Of a DNA stretch of 64,000 nt, positions 40,978-48,709 are shown piece after piece. The DNA is from an uncultured Celeribacter sp. Its GTDB lineage: Bacteria; Pseudomonadota; Alphaproteobacteria; Rhodobacterales; Rhodobacteraceae. The translations under genes were made by a program, and so were the position numbers. The notes beneath the pieces are model-generated. The model searched no databases, was not told the DNA's origin, and was given only the letters and a program-made list of their open reading frames with translations. The stretch is taken from positions 2,344,501 through 2,408,500 of the forward strand of contig NZ_OY780935.1 in assembly GCF_963675965.1 (NCBI RefSeq), in the 5' to 3' direction. The number at the start of each line of letters is the position of its first letter. The first letter of the stretch is position 1.

Positions 40978-42294
40978 ATGACGATTGCACAAATCTTGGG
41001 GCGGTTCGCCGCCGACACCTCCACCGATGACGCAGAAATGCGAGGCTTCACACGCTGTTCGCTGTTCGACTGGGGCAGCGTCGGGATCGCAGGAAAAGAC
41101 GAACCGGTGGCGCAAGCCGCCCGCAATATGGCGCTGAAGATGGGGGCGGGCTCGCAGGCGGCCGGTGTGATCGGTGGCGGGCAGGCGATGCCAGCGATGG
41201 CCGCCATGGCGAATGGCGCAATCAGCCATGCACTGGATTATGACGATACCCATTTCGGACACATCGGCCACCCCAGCGTCGCCGTCATTCCAGCCGCTCT
41301 GGCGCTGGCAGACAGCGAAGGGGTTTCTGGTGAGAGGTTCTTCGACGCTGTGACTGTCGGTTTGGAAACGGCCTGCCGGATCGGGGCGTGGCTGGGCCGT
41401 CCCCACTACGAGGCGGGCTTTCACCAGACTGGCACTTCTGGTGCCTTTGGGGCAACGGCGGCAGCCGGTCGTGTGTTGGGGCTGAACGCCGCGCAGATGA
41501 CACAGGCTCTGTGCCTGACCGCCACGCGTGCTGCCGGCTTGAAAAGCCAGTTCGGCACGATGGGCAAGCCGCTGAATGCTGGCTTCGCGGCAGAGGTCGG
41601 CGTGGTCTCGGCATTGCTGGCCCGTGAAGGCGCAACTTCCACCGAAGTCGCCATCGACGGGGCACAGGGCTTTGGCCCGACCCACAGTGGGGTCGCTGAG
41701 GCCTCTGCCCTCGATGGGTTGGGAGCGCAGTGGCTGTTTCCTAACATCTCCTACAAATTCCATGCTTGCTGTCATGGCCTGCATGCGATGCTCGAAGCCC
41801 TGCGTGGCTTGATGGAAGCCGGGGTCGATGCACAGGGCGTGGATGCGGTGACGATTTTCACCCATCCGCGATGGCTGACCGTGTGCAACCAGCCGGAACC
41901 GCGCACCGGTCTGGAGGCCAAGTTCAGTTTCCGTCTGGCGGCGGCGATGATGCTGTCCGGGTTGGATACCGGGTCTCTGGCGGTCTATTCCGATGAAACC
42001 TGTGCCCGGTCAGACCTGGTGGCTCTGCGCGACAAGGTGCGGGTGGTGGTCGATGAGAGCTTGCCCGACAGTGCGGCGCGGATCAGCATCCTCAAGAGCA
42101 CACAGGACCACACGGCAAAGTATGATATTCTGAGCAGGATGAGTGCGGCTGAGGCAGATCAGAGGTTGCGGCGGAAATCCGCGATGTTGTTGGGCGGGGC
42201 GCGGTCTACGGCTTTGCATGATGCGGTGTCGACCATAGAGACACAGGCCTCCGTCGCGGCGCTACAAGCCTGTCTACTTGCAGATGTCAACTGA
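40978..42294 (+). CDS. MmgE/PrpD family protein
   Basis: The 438-residue protein starts at 40978 with GTGAGG upstream. GAISHALDYDDTHFGHIGHPSVAVIPAALALA near residue 80 is the family hallmark around the active site, and TGTSGAFGATAAAGRVLGLN and AGLKSQFGTMGKPLNAGFAAEVG follow. The fold covers 2-methylcitrate dehydratase (PrpD) and cis-aconitate decarboxylase, which makes itaconate. No methylcitrate cycle genes are present. The Pseudomonas itaconate locus also has an MmgE/PrpD gene, so a role in C5/C6 tricarboxylate or related acid metabolism is possible but unproven. Confidence 0.9.
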   Translation: MTIAQILGRFAADTSTDDAEMRGFTRCSLFDWGSVGIAGKDEPVAQAARNMALKMGAGSQAAGVIGGGQAMPAMAAMANGAISHALDYDDTHFGHIGHPSVAVIPAALALADSEGVSGERFFDAVTVGLETACRIGAWLGRPHYEAGFHQTGTSGAFGATAAAGRVLGLNAAQMTQALCLTATRAAGLKSQFGTMGKPLNAGFAAEVGVVSALLAREGATSTEVAIDGAQGFGPTHSGVAEASALDGLGAQWLFPNISYKFHACCHGLHAMLEALRGLMEAGVDAQGVDAVTIFTHPRWLTVCNQPEPRTGLEAKFSFRLAAAMMLSGLDTGSLAVYSDETCARSDLVALRDKVRVVVDESLPDSAARISILKSTQDHTAKYDILSRMSAAEADQRLRRKSAMLLGGARSTALHDAVSTIETQASVAALQACLLADVN

Positions 42295-42315
42295 CCGGAG
42301 TTTTCAAAAGCCGGT
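42294..42315. terminator. Imperfect hairpin between convergent MmgE/PrpD and LysR genes
   Basis: ACCGG (42294-42298) pairs with CCGGT (42311-42315), and TTTT pairs with AAAA inside; two positions do not pair. It spans the two stop codons and could be a weak bidirectional terminator. Confidence 0.35.
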
Positions 42316-43194
42316 TGTTGTGGAGATGAAGCGGACAAAAGGCGCGACTGTGCCGGGGGCATCGGCTTTGTTCCAGATCAGCGAAACCTGGTGCTGGGCA
42401 TCGGCCTCTTCGATCTCGACATAGACGACATCTGAGAACGTGCTGCTTCCCAGCGATTTGGGGACCAGTGAAACCCCCATGCCCTGCGCCACCAGCGCGA
42501 CGATCGTGAACCAGTTTTGCACATGGTAATTCGGGTAGGGAGCAATCCCCGCCGCCCGCAAGAGTGCGACAATGCGGTCGTGATAATGCTCCGCGAATTC
42601 CCGCGAAAAGACCAGAACCCTTTCGCCGGCCAGATCGCCCAGCCGCACACGGCTGCGGGTCGCGAGACGATGATCGCGGGGCAGGCAGCAAACCAACCTT
42701 TCGGTTTCCAGCGTTTGATGGTCGATCTCCGGCGGCAACGGAATGGCGTGGATGAAACCGACATCGATTTCATGTTTGCTCAGGGCTTCGACTTGTCGGG
42801 CGGTGTTCATCTCTTTTAGGATCAGATCCACATTTGGATGGGCGTCACGAAAGCCGCGCAGACGTGCGGGCAAATGTCGAAACAGCATTGACGGCACGAA
42901 GGCCACGCGCAATGTGCCGCTGCCGCCATGGGCAGTCTGCGCTGCGCTGGCTTCAGCAACGGAGAGCTGCCCAAGGATACGGCGGGCGTGATTGGCGAAC
43001 ACCGCCCCGGCTGGGGTCAGGCGCACCACACGATTGGTGCGTTCCATGAGCGGAAATCCCAACGTGTGTTCCAGTTGTTTCAGACTTGCACTCAGCGGAG
43101 GCTGGGAAATATGCAGCCGCTCGGCAGCCCGACCAAAATGCAATTCTTCGGCCAAGGCGAGGAAATATTGCAATTGCCGGAAGGTGATCGCCAT
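42304..43194 (-). CDS. LysR family transcriptional regulator (copy 2)
   Basis: The 296-residue protein has the LysR helix-turn-helix at residues 1-60, MAITFRQLQYFLALAEELHF followed by GRAAERLHISQPPLSASLKQLEHTLG. The effector-binding domain contains SGTLRVAFVPSMLFRHLP (about 92) and GVSLVPKSLGSS (about 240). It resembles BenM/CatR-type LysR proteins that sense aromatic or dicarboxylic acids. It faces an AidB-like acyl-CoA dehydrogenase gene across 137 bases, with dyad symmetry at 43219-43245, and is likely to regulate the following three-gene operon. Confidence 0.92.
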   Translation of the reverse strand: MAITFRQLQYFLALAEELHFGRAAERLHISQPPLSASLKQLEHTLGFPLMERTNRVVRLTPAGAVFANHARRILGQLSVAEASAAQTAHGGSGTLRVAFVPSMLFRHLPARLRGFRDAHPNVDLILKEMNTARQVEALSKHEIDVGFIHAIPLPPEIDHQTLETERLVCCLPRDHRLATRSRVRLGDLAGERVLVFSREFAEHYHDRIVALLRAAGIAPYPNYHVQNWFTIVALVAQGMGVSLVPKSLGSSTFSDVVYVEIEEADAQHQVSLIWNKADAPGTVAPFVRFISTTTGF

Positions 43195-43218
43195 GGGCTG
43201 TCTTTCATATCAAAAGTG

Positions 43219-43245
43219 CTATCGCATAATAGAACAATAGTATTG
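43219..43245. promoter_or_regulatory. Paired dyads upstream of LysR copy 2
   Basis: CTATCGCATAATAG (43219-43232) has the four-base arms CTAT and ATAG around a six-base centre, and CAATAGTATTG (43235-43245) has perfect CAATA/TATTG arms around one base. They sit 25-50 bases upstream of the LysR start. LysR operators are commonly such dyads, so binding is plausible. Confidence 0.4.
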
Positions 43246-43331
43246 GAAATTAAATCGCGTTTTTTGTCCTGATGAGGTGGGAGATCGGCCGAGACTGGTC
43301 GTGAAACACTCATCGCATTGGGAGGATAACC

Positions 43332-45071
43332 GTGCCGATTGCCATTCACCAGAATATTCCAGACAGCCGGGGCATGAATGCCTTTCGTGCAGATCCGGCC
43401 TTCGCGGACTTGATGCAGGTCTATCTTGACCCGGAGTTGCACGACAGGGTGATACCGCAGCTGGATCGCATGGGGGCTTTGGTGGGTGACCGTCTGGAAG
43501 AACTGGCCCTGAGCGCTGACAAGAATCCGCCGCTGCTGCACAGCCGCGCGCGCAACGGCGCGGCGCAGGAATGGATCGAAAAGGATGCGTCCTACGTCGA
43601 GCTGGAACGCTATGCCTTCGGCGAATTCGGTTTGGCGGCCATGTCCCATCGAGCGGGCGTCTTCGGCGCGGCCGACAAATTGCCTCCACTGGTTAAATAC
43701 GCATTGGTTTATCTCTTTGTGCAGGCGGAGTTCGGATTGTGCTGCCCCTTGTCGATGACGGATTCTCTGACCCGCACATTGGTCAAATTCGGCTCAGAGG
43801 ATCTAGTGCGGCGCTATTTCGATCAACTCACCAGTCAGGATATGGATCAGCTGTTTCAGGGCGCCATGTTCATGACGGAGCAGGCGGCGGGATCGGATGT
43901 CGGTGCCATCGAAACGACGGCGCGCCAGGATGCGGATGGCACATGGCGCCTCTATGGTGACAAATGGTTCTGTTCCAATCCGGATGCGGCGCTGGGCATG
44001 GTGCTGGCCCGTCCCGAAGATGGTACGGCTGGCACCAAAGGATTGTCTCTGTTCTTGTTGCCGCGTCATCTGCCGAATGGCGACAAGAACGCCTATCGCA
44101 TTCTGCGTCTGAAAGACAAAATGGGCACCCGGTCCATGGCGTCCGGTGAAATCTGTCTGGAAGGGGCGACAGCCTATCTGGTCGGCGATCCCGGGCAGGG
44201 TTTCAAGCAGATGGCCGACATGATCAACATGTCGCGTTTGGCCAATGGGGTGCGCTCCGCCGGGCTGATGCGCCGAACCGTGAATGAAGCACTGTTCATT
44301 GCGCGCCACCGCACGGCTTTTGGCAAACGCCTGATCGATTTACCGCTGATGCAACGGCAACTGTCCAAGATGCTGGTGACCGCCGAACAGGGGCGCAGCA
44401 TGGTTTTCCAGACCGCGCAGGTGTTGCGTGCTGCGGATGCAGGTGACGCCCAACAGGCCAAGGTGCTGCGCATTTTGACACCGCTTGTCAAATTCCGGAC
44501 CTGCCGTGATGCGCGCAAGGTGGCCGGGGACGGTATGGAGGTGCGTGGCGGCTGCGGCTACATTGAGGAATGGTCCGATGCGCGGGTGTTGCGGGATGCC
44601 CATCTGGGATCGATCTGGGAGGGAACCTCCAACATCGTCGCCCTTGATGTAAGCCGGGCTGTGCGCCGTGAAGATGCGCTCTCTGCGCTGGAACAGCATG
44701 TGCAGAGCCTGACGGAACAGTCCGAAGCGGTTCTCGGGTCTCAGCCGCAGATCGTAGACGGCTTTTCGCGTGCCGCAGATTTTCTGGATCGTGTGGCGCA
44801 GAGCCGCGACAAGGAGGCAGACACCCGGCGTGCGGCTTCTGCGGTCTATAATGCGACCTCTGCGGTGGTCATGGCCTGGGAAGCGTCCCGGATTGCGCGG
44901 CTGACCAATCAGCGTGCTGGTCAGCGTCTGGAACTGGCCCATGCGGTGGTGCGCCATAAGCTGGCGGTGCAAGACCCGATGGCGGGAGGCGACGCGGGTC
45001 AGCAACAGGATATGGCGTTGCTGGACGCGGCCTTTGCCGATGCCGAAATCACGCTGGAGGCGGCACAATGA
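43332..45071 (+). CDS. AidB-like acyl-CoA dehydrogenase family protein
   Basis: The 579-residue protein is longer than ordinary acyl-CoA dehydrogenases because of extra N- and C-terminal helical parts, the layout of the AidB/FadE12-like group. MFMTEQAAGSDVGAIETTA near residue 178, and RGGCGYIEEWSDARVLRDAHLGSIWEGTSNI near residue 405 are the flavin and substrate motifs; the catalytic base is Glu430 in IWEGTSN. AidB itself protects DNA from alkylation, but in this setting a catabolic dehydrogenase is more likely. It overlaps the CoA-transferase gene by four bases. It would pass electrons to ETF. Substrate unknown. Confidence 0.88.
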   Translation: MPIAIHQNIPDSRGMNAFRADPAFADLMQVYLDPELHDRVIPQLDRMGALVGDRLEELALSADKNPPLLHSRARNGAAQEWIEKDASYVELERYAFGEFGLAAMSHRAGVFGAADKLPPLVKYALVYLFVQAEFGLCCPLSMTDSLTRTLVKFGSEDLVRRYFDQLTSQDMDQLFQGAMFMTEQAAGSDVGAIETTARQDADGTWRLYGDKWFCSNPDAALGMVLARPEDGTAGTKGLSLFLLPRHLPNGDKNAYRILRLKDKMGTRSMASGEICLEGATAYLVGDPGQGFKQMADMINMSRLANGVRSAGLMRRTVNEALFIARHRTAFGKRLIDLPLMQRQLSKMLVTAEQGRSMVFQTAQVLRAADAGDAQQAKVLRILTPLVKFRTCRDARKVAGDGMEVRGGCGYIEEWSDARVLRDAHLGSIWEGTSNIVALDVSRAVRREDALSALEQHVQSLTEQSEAVLGSQPQIVDGFSRAADFLDRVAQSRDKEADTRRAASAVYNATSAVVMAWEASRIARLTNQRAGQRLELAHAVVRHKLAVQDPMAGGDAGQQQDMALLDAAFADAEITLEAAQ

Positions 45072-46273
45072 GTGGCGCGGTCAAAGGGGCACTCGACGGG
45101 CTTCGGGTGATCGATCTCAGCCGTATTCTGGGTGGCCCCTGGGCCGGGCAGGTGCTGGGGGATCACGGTGCAGATGTGATCAAAGTGGAACCCCCAAGCG
45201 GCGATGATACCCGTCATTGGGGCCCTCCCTTTGCCGGGGACACGGCATCCTATTTTCTGGGCCTCAATCGCAACAAACGTGCCATTGCTCTGGATCTGCG
45301 CAAGCCAGAGGGCCGCGAGGTTTTGCTCTCTCTTCTGGAAGATGCGGATGTGCTGCTGGAAAATTTCAAGATCGGCACGCTTGAAAAATGGGGGCTCGGC
45401 TATGACGAAGTCCTGTCCAAACGCTTCCCGAAGCTGATTCATTGCCGGGTCTCCGGTTTTGGGGCCGATGGTCCGCTGGGCGCCTTACCCGGCTATGACG
45501 CGGTGCTGCAGGCCATGAGCGGGATCATGAGCGTGAATGGCGCGCCGGAAAGCGGGCCGGTGCGCGCGGGTGTGCCGGTGGTCGATATGGTCACCGGGCT
45601 GAACGCGGTGATTGGTATCCTTCTGGCGCTGCATGAGCGCGAGGCTTCTGGACGGGGACAGTCCGTCGAGGCTGCTTTATTCGATTCTGCGATTTCGTTG
45701 TTGCACCCGCATGCGGCCAACTATGCGCTGTCGGGCAAGGTGCCGGGGCGCAGCGGCAACGATCATCCCAACATTTCGCCCTATTCGGCCTATCAGACCG
45801 GAACGGGGCAGATTTATCTCACTGTGGGCAACGACCGGCAGTTCCAGCGGCTTTGCGAAATTGTGGAGGCGCCCGATATCGCTGCCGATCTTCGGTTCGC
45901 GAGCAATGGCGCGCGGGTCGAAAATCGGGATGCGCTCCGGGCGCAGCTTGAGGCGGCCTTTGCTCATCATGATGGGGTGGACCTTGCCGAGCGGCTCATC
46001 GCTGCCGGGGTTCCCGCCGGGCCGATCCTGAACGTGGCCGAAGCGCTGGCACACCCGCATGTCGCCCATCGTGACCTGATGGTCGACATTGATGGCTATC
46101 GTGGCATCGGGGCGCCGGTCAAACTGTCACGAACCCCCCCAAGCTACCGCAGGGCACCGCCTGAATTCGGGGCACAGAACGACGAAATACTGGAAGACAT
46201 CGGGATCGCCGAAGACGCGCGTGACAGTCTTCGGGCTCAGGGGGTGATCCCCGGCACGCGGCAGTCGGGATAA
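45068..46273 (+). CDS. Type III CoA-transferase, glutarate (SUGCT)-type
   Basis: The 401-residue protein has LDGLRVIDLSRILGGPWAGQVLGDHGADVIKVE at the N-terminus, ENFKIGTLEKWGLGYDEV near residue 98 and catalytic Asp144 in LPGYDAVLQAMSG. The DLSRILAGPW-type start and NRNKRAIALDLRKPEG are typical of the succinate-hydroxymethylglutarate/glutarate CoA-transferase group. The next gene encodes glutaryl-CoA dehydrogenase, so the most likely reaction is succinyl-CoA plus glutarate to glutaryl-CoA plus succinate. It overlaps the AidB-like gene by four bases. Other dicarboxylates are possible. Confidence 0.85.
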   Translation: MSGAVKGALDGLRVIDLSRILGGPWAGQVLGDHGADVIKVEPPSGDDTRHWGPPFAGDTASYFLGLNRNKRAIALDLRKPEGREVLLSLLEDADVLLENFKIGTLEKWGLGYDEVLSKRFPKLIHCRVSGFGADGPLGALPGYDAVLQAMSGIMSVNGAPESGPVRAGVPVVDMVTGLNAVIGILLALHEREASGRGQSVEAALFDSAISLLHPHAANYALSGKVPGRSGNDHPNISPYSAYQTGTGQIYLTVGNDRQFQRLCEIVEAPDIAADLRFASNGARVENRDALRAQLEAAFAHHDGVDLAERLIAAGVPAGPILNVAEALAHPHVAHRDLMVDIDGYRGIGAPVKLSRTPPSYRRAPPEFGAQNDEILEDIGIAEDARDSLRAQGVIPGTRQSG

Positions 46274-46302
46274 GCCGGTTTCGAGCAAGAGAAGGACTGA
46301 AG

Positions 46303-47490
46303 ATGAAAGACAAAAATCAAATCCAGTGGGACGATCCGTTCCTGATGGACGCACAGCTTTCGGGCGAGGAACGCATGATCCGGGAGACAGCGCATGCCTA
46401 TGCACAGGACCGTCTGGCCCCAAGGGTGCGCGATGCTTTCCGCCGGGAAGAGACCGATCCGGCCATTTTTCGCGAAATGGGGGAATTGGGGCTTTTGGGT
46501 GTGACCTTGCCCGAGGACTACGGTGGCATCGGTGCGGGCTATGTGTCCTATGGGCTCGTCGCGCGTGAAGTCGAGCGTGTCGACAGTGGTTTTCGATCGA
46601 TGATGTCGGTGCAATCCAGCCTGGTGATCTATCCGATTTATGCCTTCGGCTCGGAGGCACAGAAACAGAAATACCTGCCGAAGCTGGCATCCGGGGAATG
46701 GATTGGGTGTTTCGGCCTGACCGAGCCGGATGCGGGGTCTGACCCGGGCGGTATGAAAACGACGGCGACACCTGTGTCGGGCGGCTATCGTTTGAATGGC
46801 ACCAAGATGTGGATTTCAAACGCTCCTCTGGCAGATGTGTTCGTGGTCTGGGCCAAATCTGCGGCGCATGATGGTCAGATCCGCGGTTTCATTCTGGAAA
46901 AGGGCATGGACGGGCTGTCCGCGCCCAAGATTGAGGGCAAGATGAGCCTACGGGCCTCAGTGACCGGCGAAATCGTCATGCAGGATGTCGAAGTCACGGA
47001 AGAGGCGCTGCTGCCGAATATCGCCGGGCTGTCAGGGCCATTCGGCTGTCTGAACCGGGCACGGTATGGCATCGCCTGGGGGGTGATGGGCGCGGCTGAG
47101 ACCTGTTGGCATGCCGCGCGGCAATATGGTCTGGACAGAAAGCAGTTCGGGCGCCCGCTGGCGCAAACGCAGCTGTATCAGAAGAAGCTCGCGGATATGA
47201 TGACGGAAATTGCGCTGGGTCTGCAGGGCGCGCTGCGGGTGGGGCGGCTGTTTGAAGAGCAGACGATGGCGCCAGAGATGATTTCTCTGGTCAAACGCAA
47301 CAACTGCGGTAAGGCGCTGGAGATTGCCCGGATGGCGCGCGACATGCATGGCGGCAACGGGATTTCCGATGCCTTCCCGGTCTTCCGCCATATGGTCAAT
47401 CTGGAGACGGTCAACACCTATGAGGGCACGCATGACGTTCATGCGCTGATTCTTGGGCGCGCGCAGACCGGGTTGCAGGCCTTCTTTTAG
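46303..47490 (+). CDS. gcdH: Glutaryl-CoA dehydrogenase
   Basis: GcdH oxidises and decarboxylates glutaryl-CoA to crotonyl-CoA. The 395-residue length is right. The C-terminal signature MHGGNGISDAFPVFRHMVNLETV and then NTYEGTHDVHALILGRAQTG, with catalytic Glu374, is diagnostic of this enzyme as opposed to other acyl-CoA dehydrogenases. CFGLTEPDAGSDPGGMKT near residue 133 binds the flavin and substrate. It follows the glutarate-type CoA-transferase by 29 bases, forming a transferase-dehydrogenase pair for glutarate, a product of lysine and of alpha,omega-oxidation. Crotonyl-CoA could go on through hbd. Confidence 0.95.
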   Translation: MKDKNQIQWDDPFLMDAQLSGEERMIRETAHAYAQDRLAPRVRDAFRREETDPAIFREMGELGLLGVTLPEDYGGIGAGYVSYGLVAREVERVDSGFRSMMSVQSSLVIYPIYAFGSEAQKQKYLPKLASGEWIGCFGLTEPDAGSDPGGMKTTATPVSGGYRLNGTKMWISNAPLADVFVVWAKSAAHDGQIRGFILEKGMDGLSAPKIEGKMSLRASVTGEIVMQDVEVTEEALLPNIAGLSGPFGCLNRARYGIAWGVMGAAETCWHAARQYGLDRKQFGRPLAQTQLYQKKLADMMTEIALGLQGALRVGRLFEEQTMAPEMISLVKRNNCGKALEIARMARDMHGGNGISDAFPVFRHMVNLETVNTYEGTHDVHALILGRAQTGLQAFF

Positions 47491-47502
47491 AGGTCACTCA
47501 AG

Positions 47503-47533
47503 GACGGGCGAAGAGCATGGCTGTTCGCCCGTC
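47503..47533. terminator. Bidirectional hairpin between gcdH and IclR copy 2
   Basis: GACGGGCGAA (47503-47512) and TTCGCCCGTC (47524-47533) form a perfect ten-base stem with an 11-base loop between the convergent gcdH and IclR genes. No long T-run is seen, but the position and strength suggest a terminator for both. Confidence 0.6.
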
Positions 47534-47540
47534 GTGCGGA

Positions 47541-48320
47541 TCAGCCTTTGTGGCTGTCTGTGCCAAAAAGGCATTGCTCGATCTTTCGCGCCGCGTCTCG
47601 CAAGCCTATGGCGGCATTTGTCAGGGTTTCGGGCGGCGTCTGGGCGGCGATGCCAATGGCGCTGAGGCCAAATCGCGCCTTGCCCTGTGCATCAAGCGCC
47701 AGCGCGCCGGCAATATGCAGACCGAGAAACAGATTGCCCTTATCAAAAGCATAGCCTGTGTCCCGGGCGTCCTGAACATCTTGCCAGTAAGCGTCGAACC
47801 CCGGGGCAGATTGCCAGGTGAGCTGATTGTATCCGGCTTCGCATTCTGCTCGCGACAGGTTGTAGCGGGCGGCATAGCAGCGGCCGACCGACCCGATAAG
47901 CACCGGCAATCGGGACCCATGCGAGACATTGGCATGGACCACGCGTTGCGGCGGGACGCTGTCGATCAGCACAATGCGATCGGTCTCGGTGACCTGCCAG
48001 AGGGCAATCAGAATGCGGTGGTCCTCGGCGAGTTCTTCCAGGAGGGGACGGATCAGATCGGTGGGATTTGCACCCAGCACCGGGGCCGCCAGCGACAGCA
48101 GACCCAGACCGCTCTTATAGGTCTTCGTCTCCGGATCGAAGGTCACATAGCTGTCACGCGCCAGCGTCTTCAGGATGTTGAACGTCGTGGAAACATTGGT
48201 GCCGGTTGCCCGTGCGATTGTGGCCACGCCTTCGGGCGCGCTGGAAGATGCAATATGTCGCAACAATTTCATGGCGTTGTCGACGGCGGGAACGGTTTTT
48301 CCTGAGCTGGGTTCTTTCAT
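47541..48320 (-). CDS. IclR family transcriptional regulator (copy 2)
   Basis: The 259-residue regulator aligns throughout with IclR copy 1. The winged helix (about residues 10-70) contains GVATIARATGTNVSTTFNILKTLARD; the effector domain contains LWQVTETDRIVLIDSVPP and IGSVGRCYAARYNLS, matching the same segments in copy 1 (LWQITQTERIVLIDNFS and VGAVGRCYAAAL). The two are clearly paralogues. It converges on gcdH and is divergent from the alcohol dehydrogenase-TRAP-aldehyde dehydrogenase operon, which is likely its target. The start at 48320 is followed upstream by a motif shared with copy 1. Confidence 0.92.
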   Translation of the reverse strand: MKEPSSGKTVPAVDNAMKLLRHIASSSAPEGVATIARATGTNVSTTFNILKTLARDSYVTFDPETKTYKSGLGLLSLAAPVLGANPTDLIRPLLEELAEDHRILIALWQVTETDRIVLIDSVPPQRVVHANVSHGSRLPVLIGSVGRCYAARYNLSRAECEAGYNQLTWQSAPGFDAYWQDVQDARDTGYAFDKGNLFLGLHIAGALALDAQGKARFGLSAIGIAAQTPPETLTNAAIGLRDAARKIEQCLFGTDSHKG

Positions 48321-48333
48321 CTACTTTTCTTGT

Positions 48334-48359
48334 TGAAGAATGGCGTTTTATATGGAGAA
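48334..48359. promoter_or_regulatory. Shared IclR-upstream motif, copy 2
   Basis: These 26 bases begin TGAAGAATGGC and end TATGGAGAA, starting 14 bases upstream of the IclR start. They match 25995-26020 at 21 of 26 positions. The block begins the long leader of the alcohol dehydrogenase gene as well. A common operator for the two paralogous regulators is the simplest reading. Confidence 0.55.
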
Positions 48360-48709
48360 TGTTTGGTGCGGATCCTCTGTTTGTTGATTCGTGGACCGGA
48401 CGGGCCAAAAACGCAACTCTTGGATGCCCTCTGTAAAAGACGGCGGGAGGGGCAACTGGCCGGGGTTCGATAGGAAGGCGAGGAGCAATCTGAACGACTT
48501 CGGGCGCGAGACGTCCGAGCGGCCCAGAGCAAAGGAGTGGTGTCCAGCTTCACATAGTATAGGCAGCCCGGCGTTTGAGGAGGCGCTTTGAGGGCGGCCC
48601 GGAGCAATCGGAAGATGCGATATCGCGTCTTCCGGGGTGTTGGGCTGTGCCTGATGCTCTGCTCCATCGTCAAATGATTTCCGCACACGATGTCTGGGAG
48701 GAGAGACAT
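48360..48709 (+). other. Long structured leader before the alcohol dehydrogenase gene
   Basis: Together with the IclR motif, the gap from 48321 to 48709 is 389 bases without a convincing gene. It contains a 26-base near-perfect palindrome (48609-48634, arms CGGAAGA and TCTTCCG around GCGATATCGC with one mispair), enclosed by GGAGCA (48601) and TGCTCC (48660), and a direct repeat GCGGCCC[A/G]GAGCAA at 48519 and 48594. It may fold as RNA or bind a regulator. Short frames here lack ribosome sites. Confidence 0.5.

Noticed and set aside
48391..48591. Possible 66-residue gene in the leader before the alcohol dehydrogenase
   Set aside because: No ribosome site or family features, and it lies within the repeat-rich leader; better explained as non-coding.
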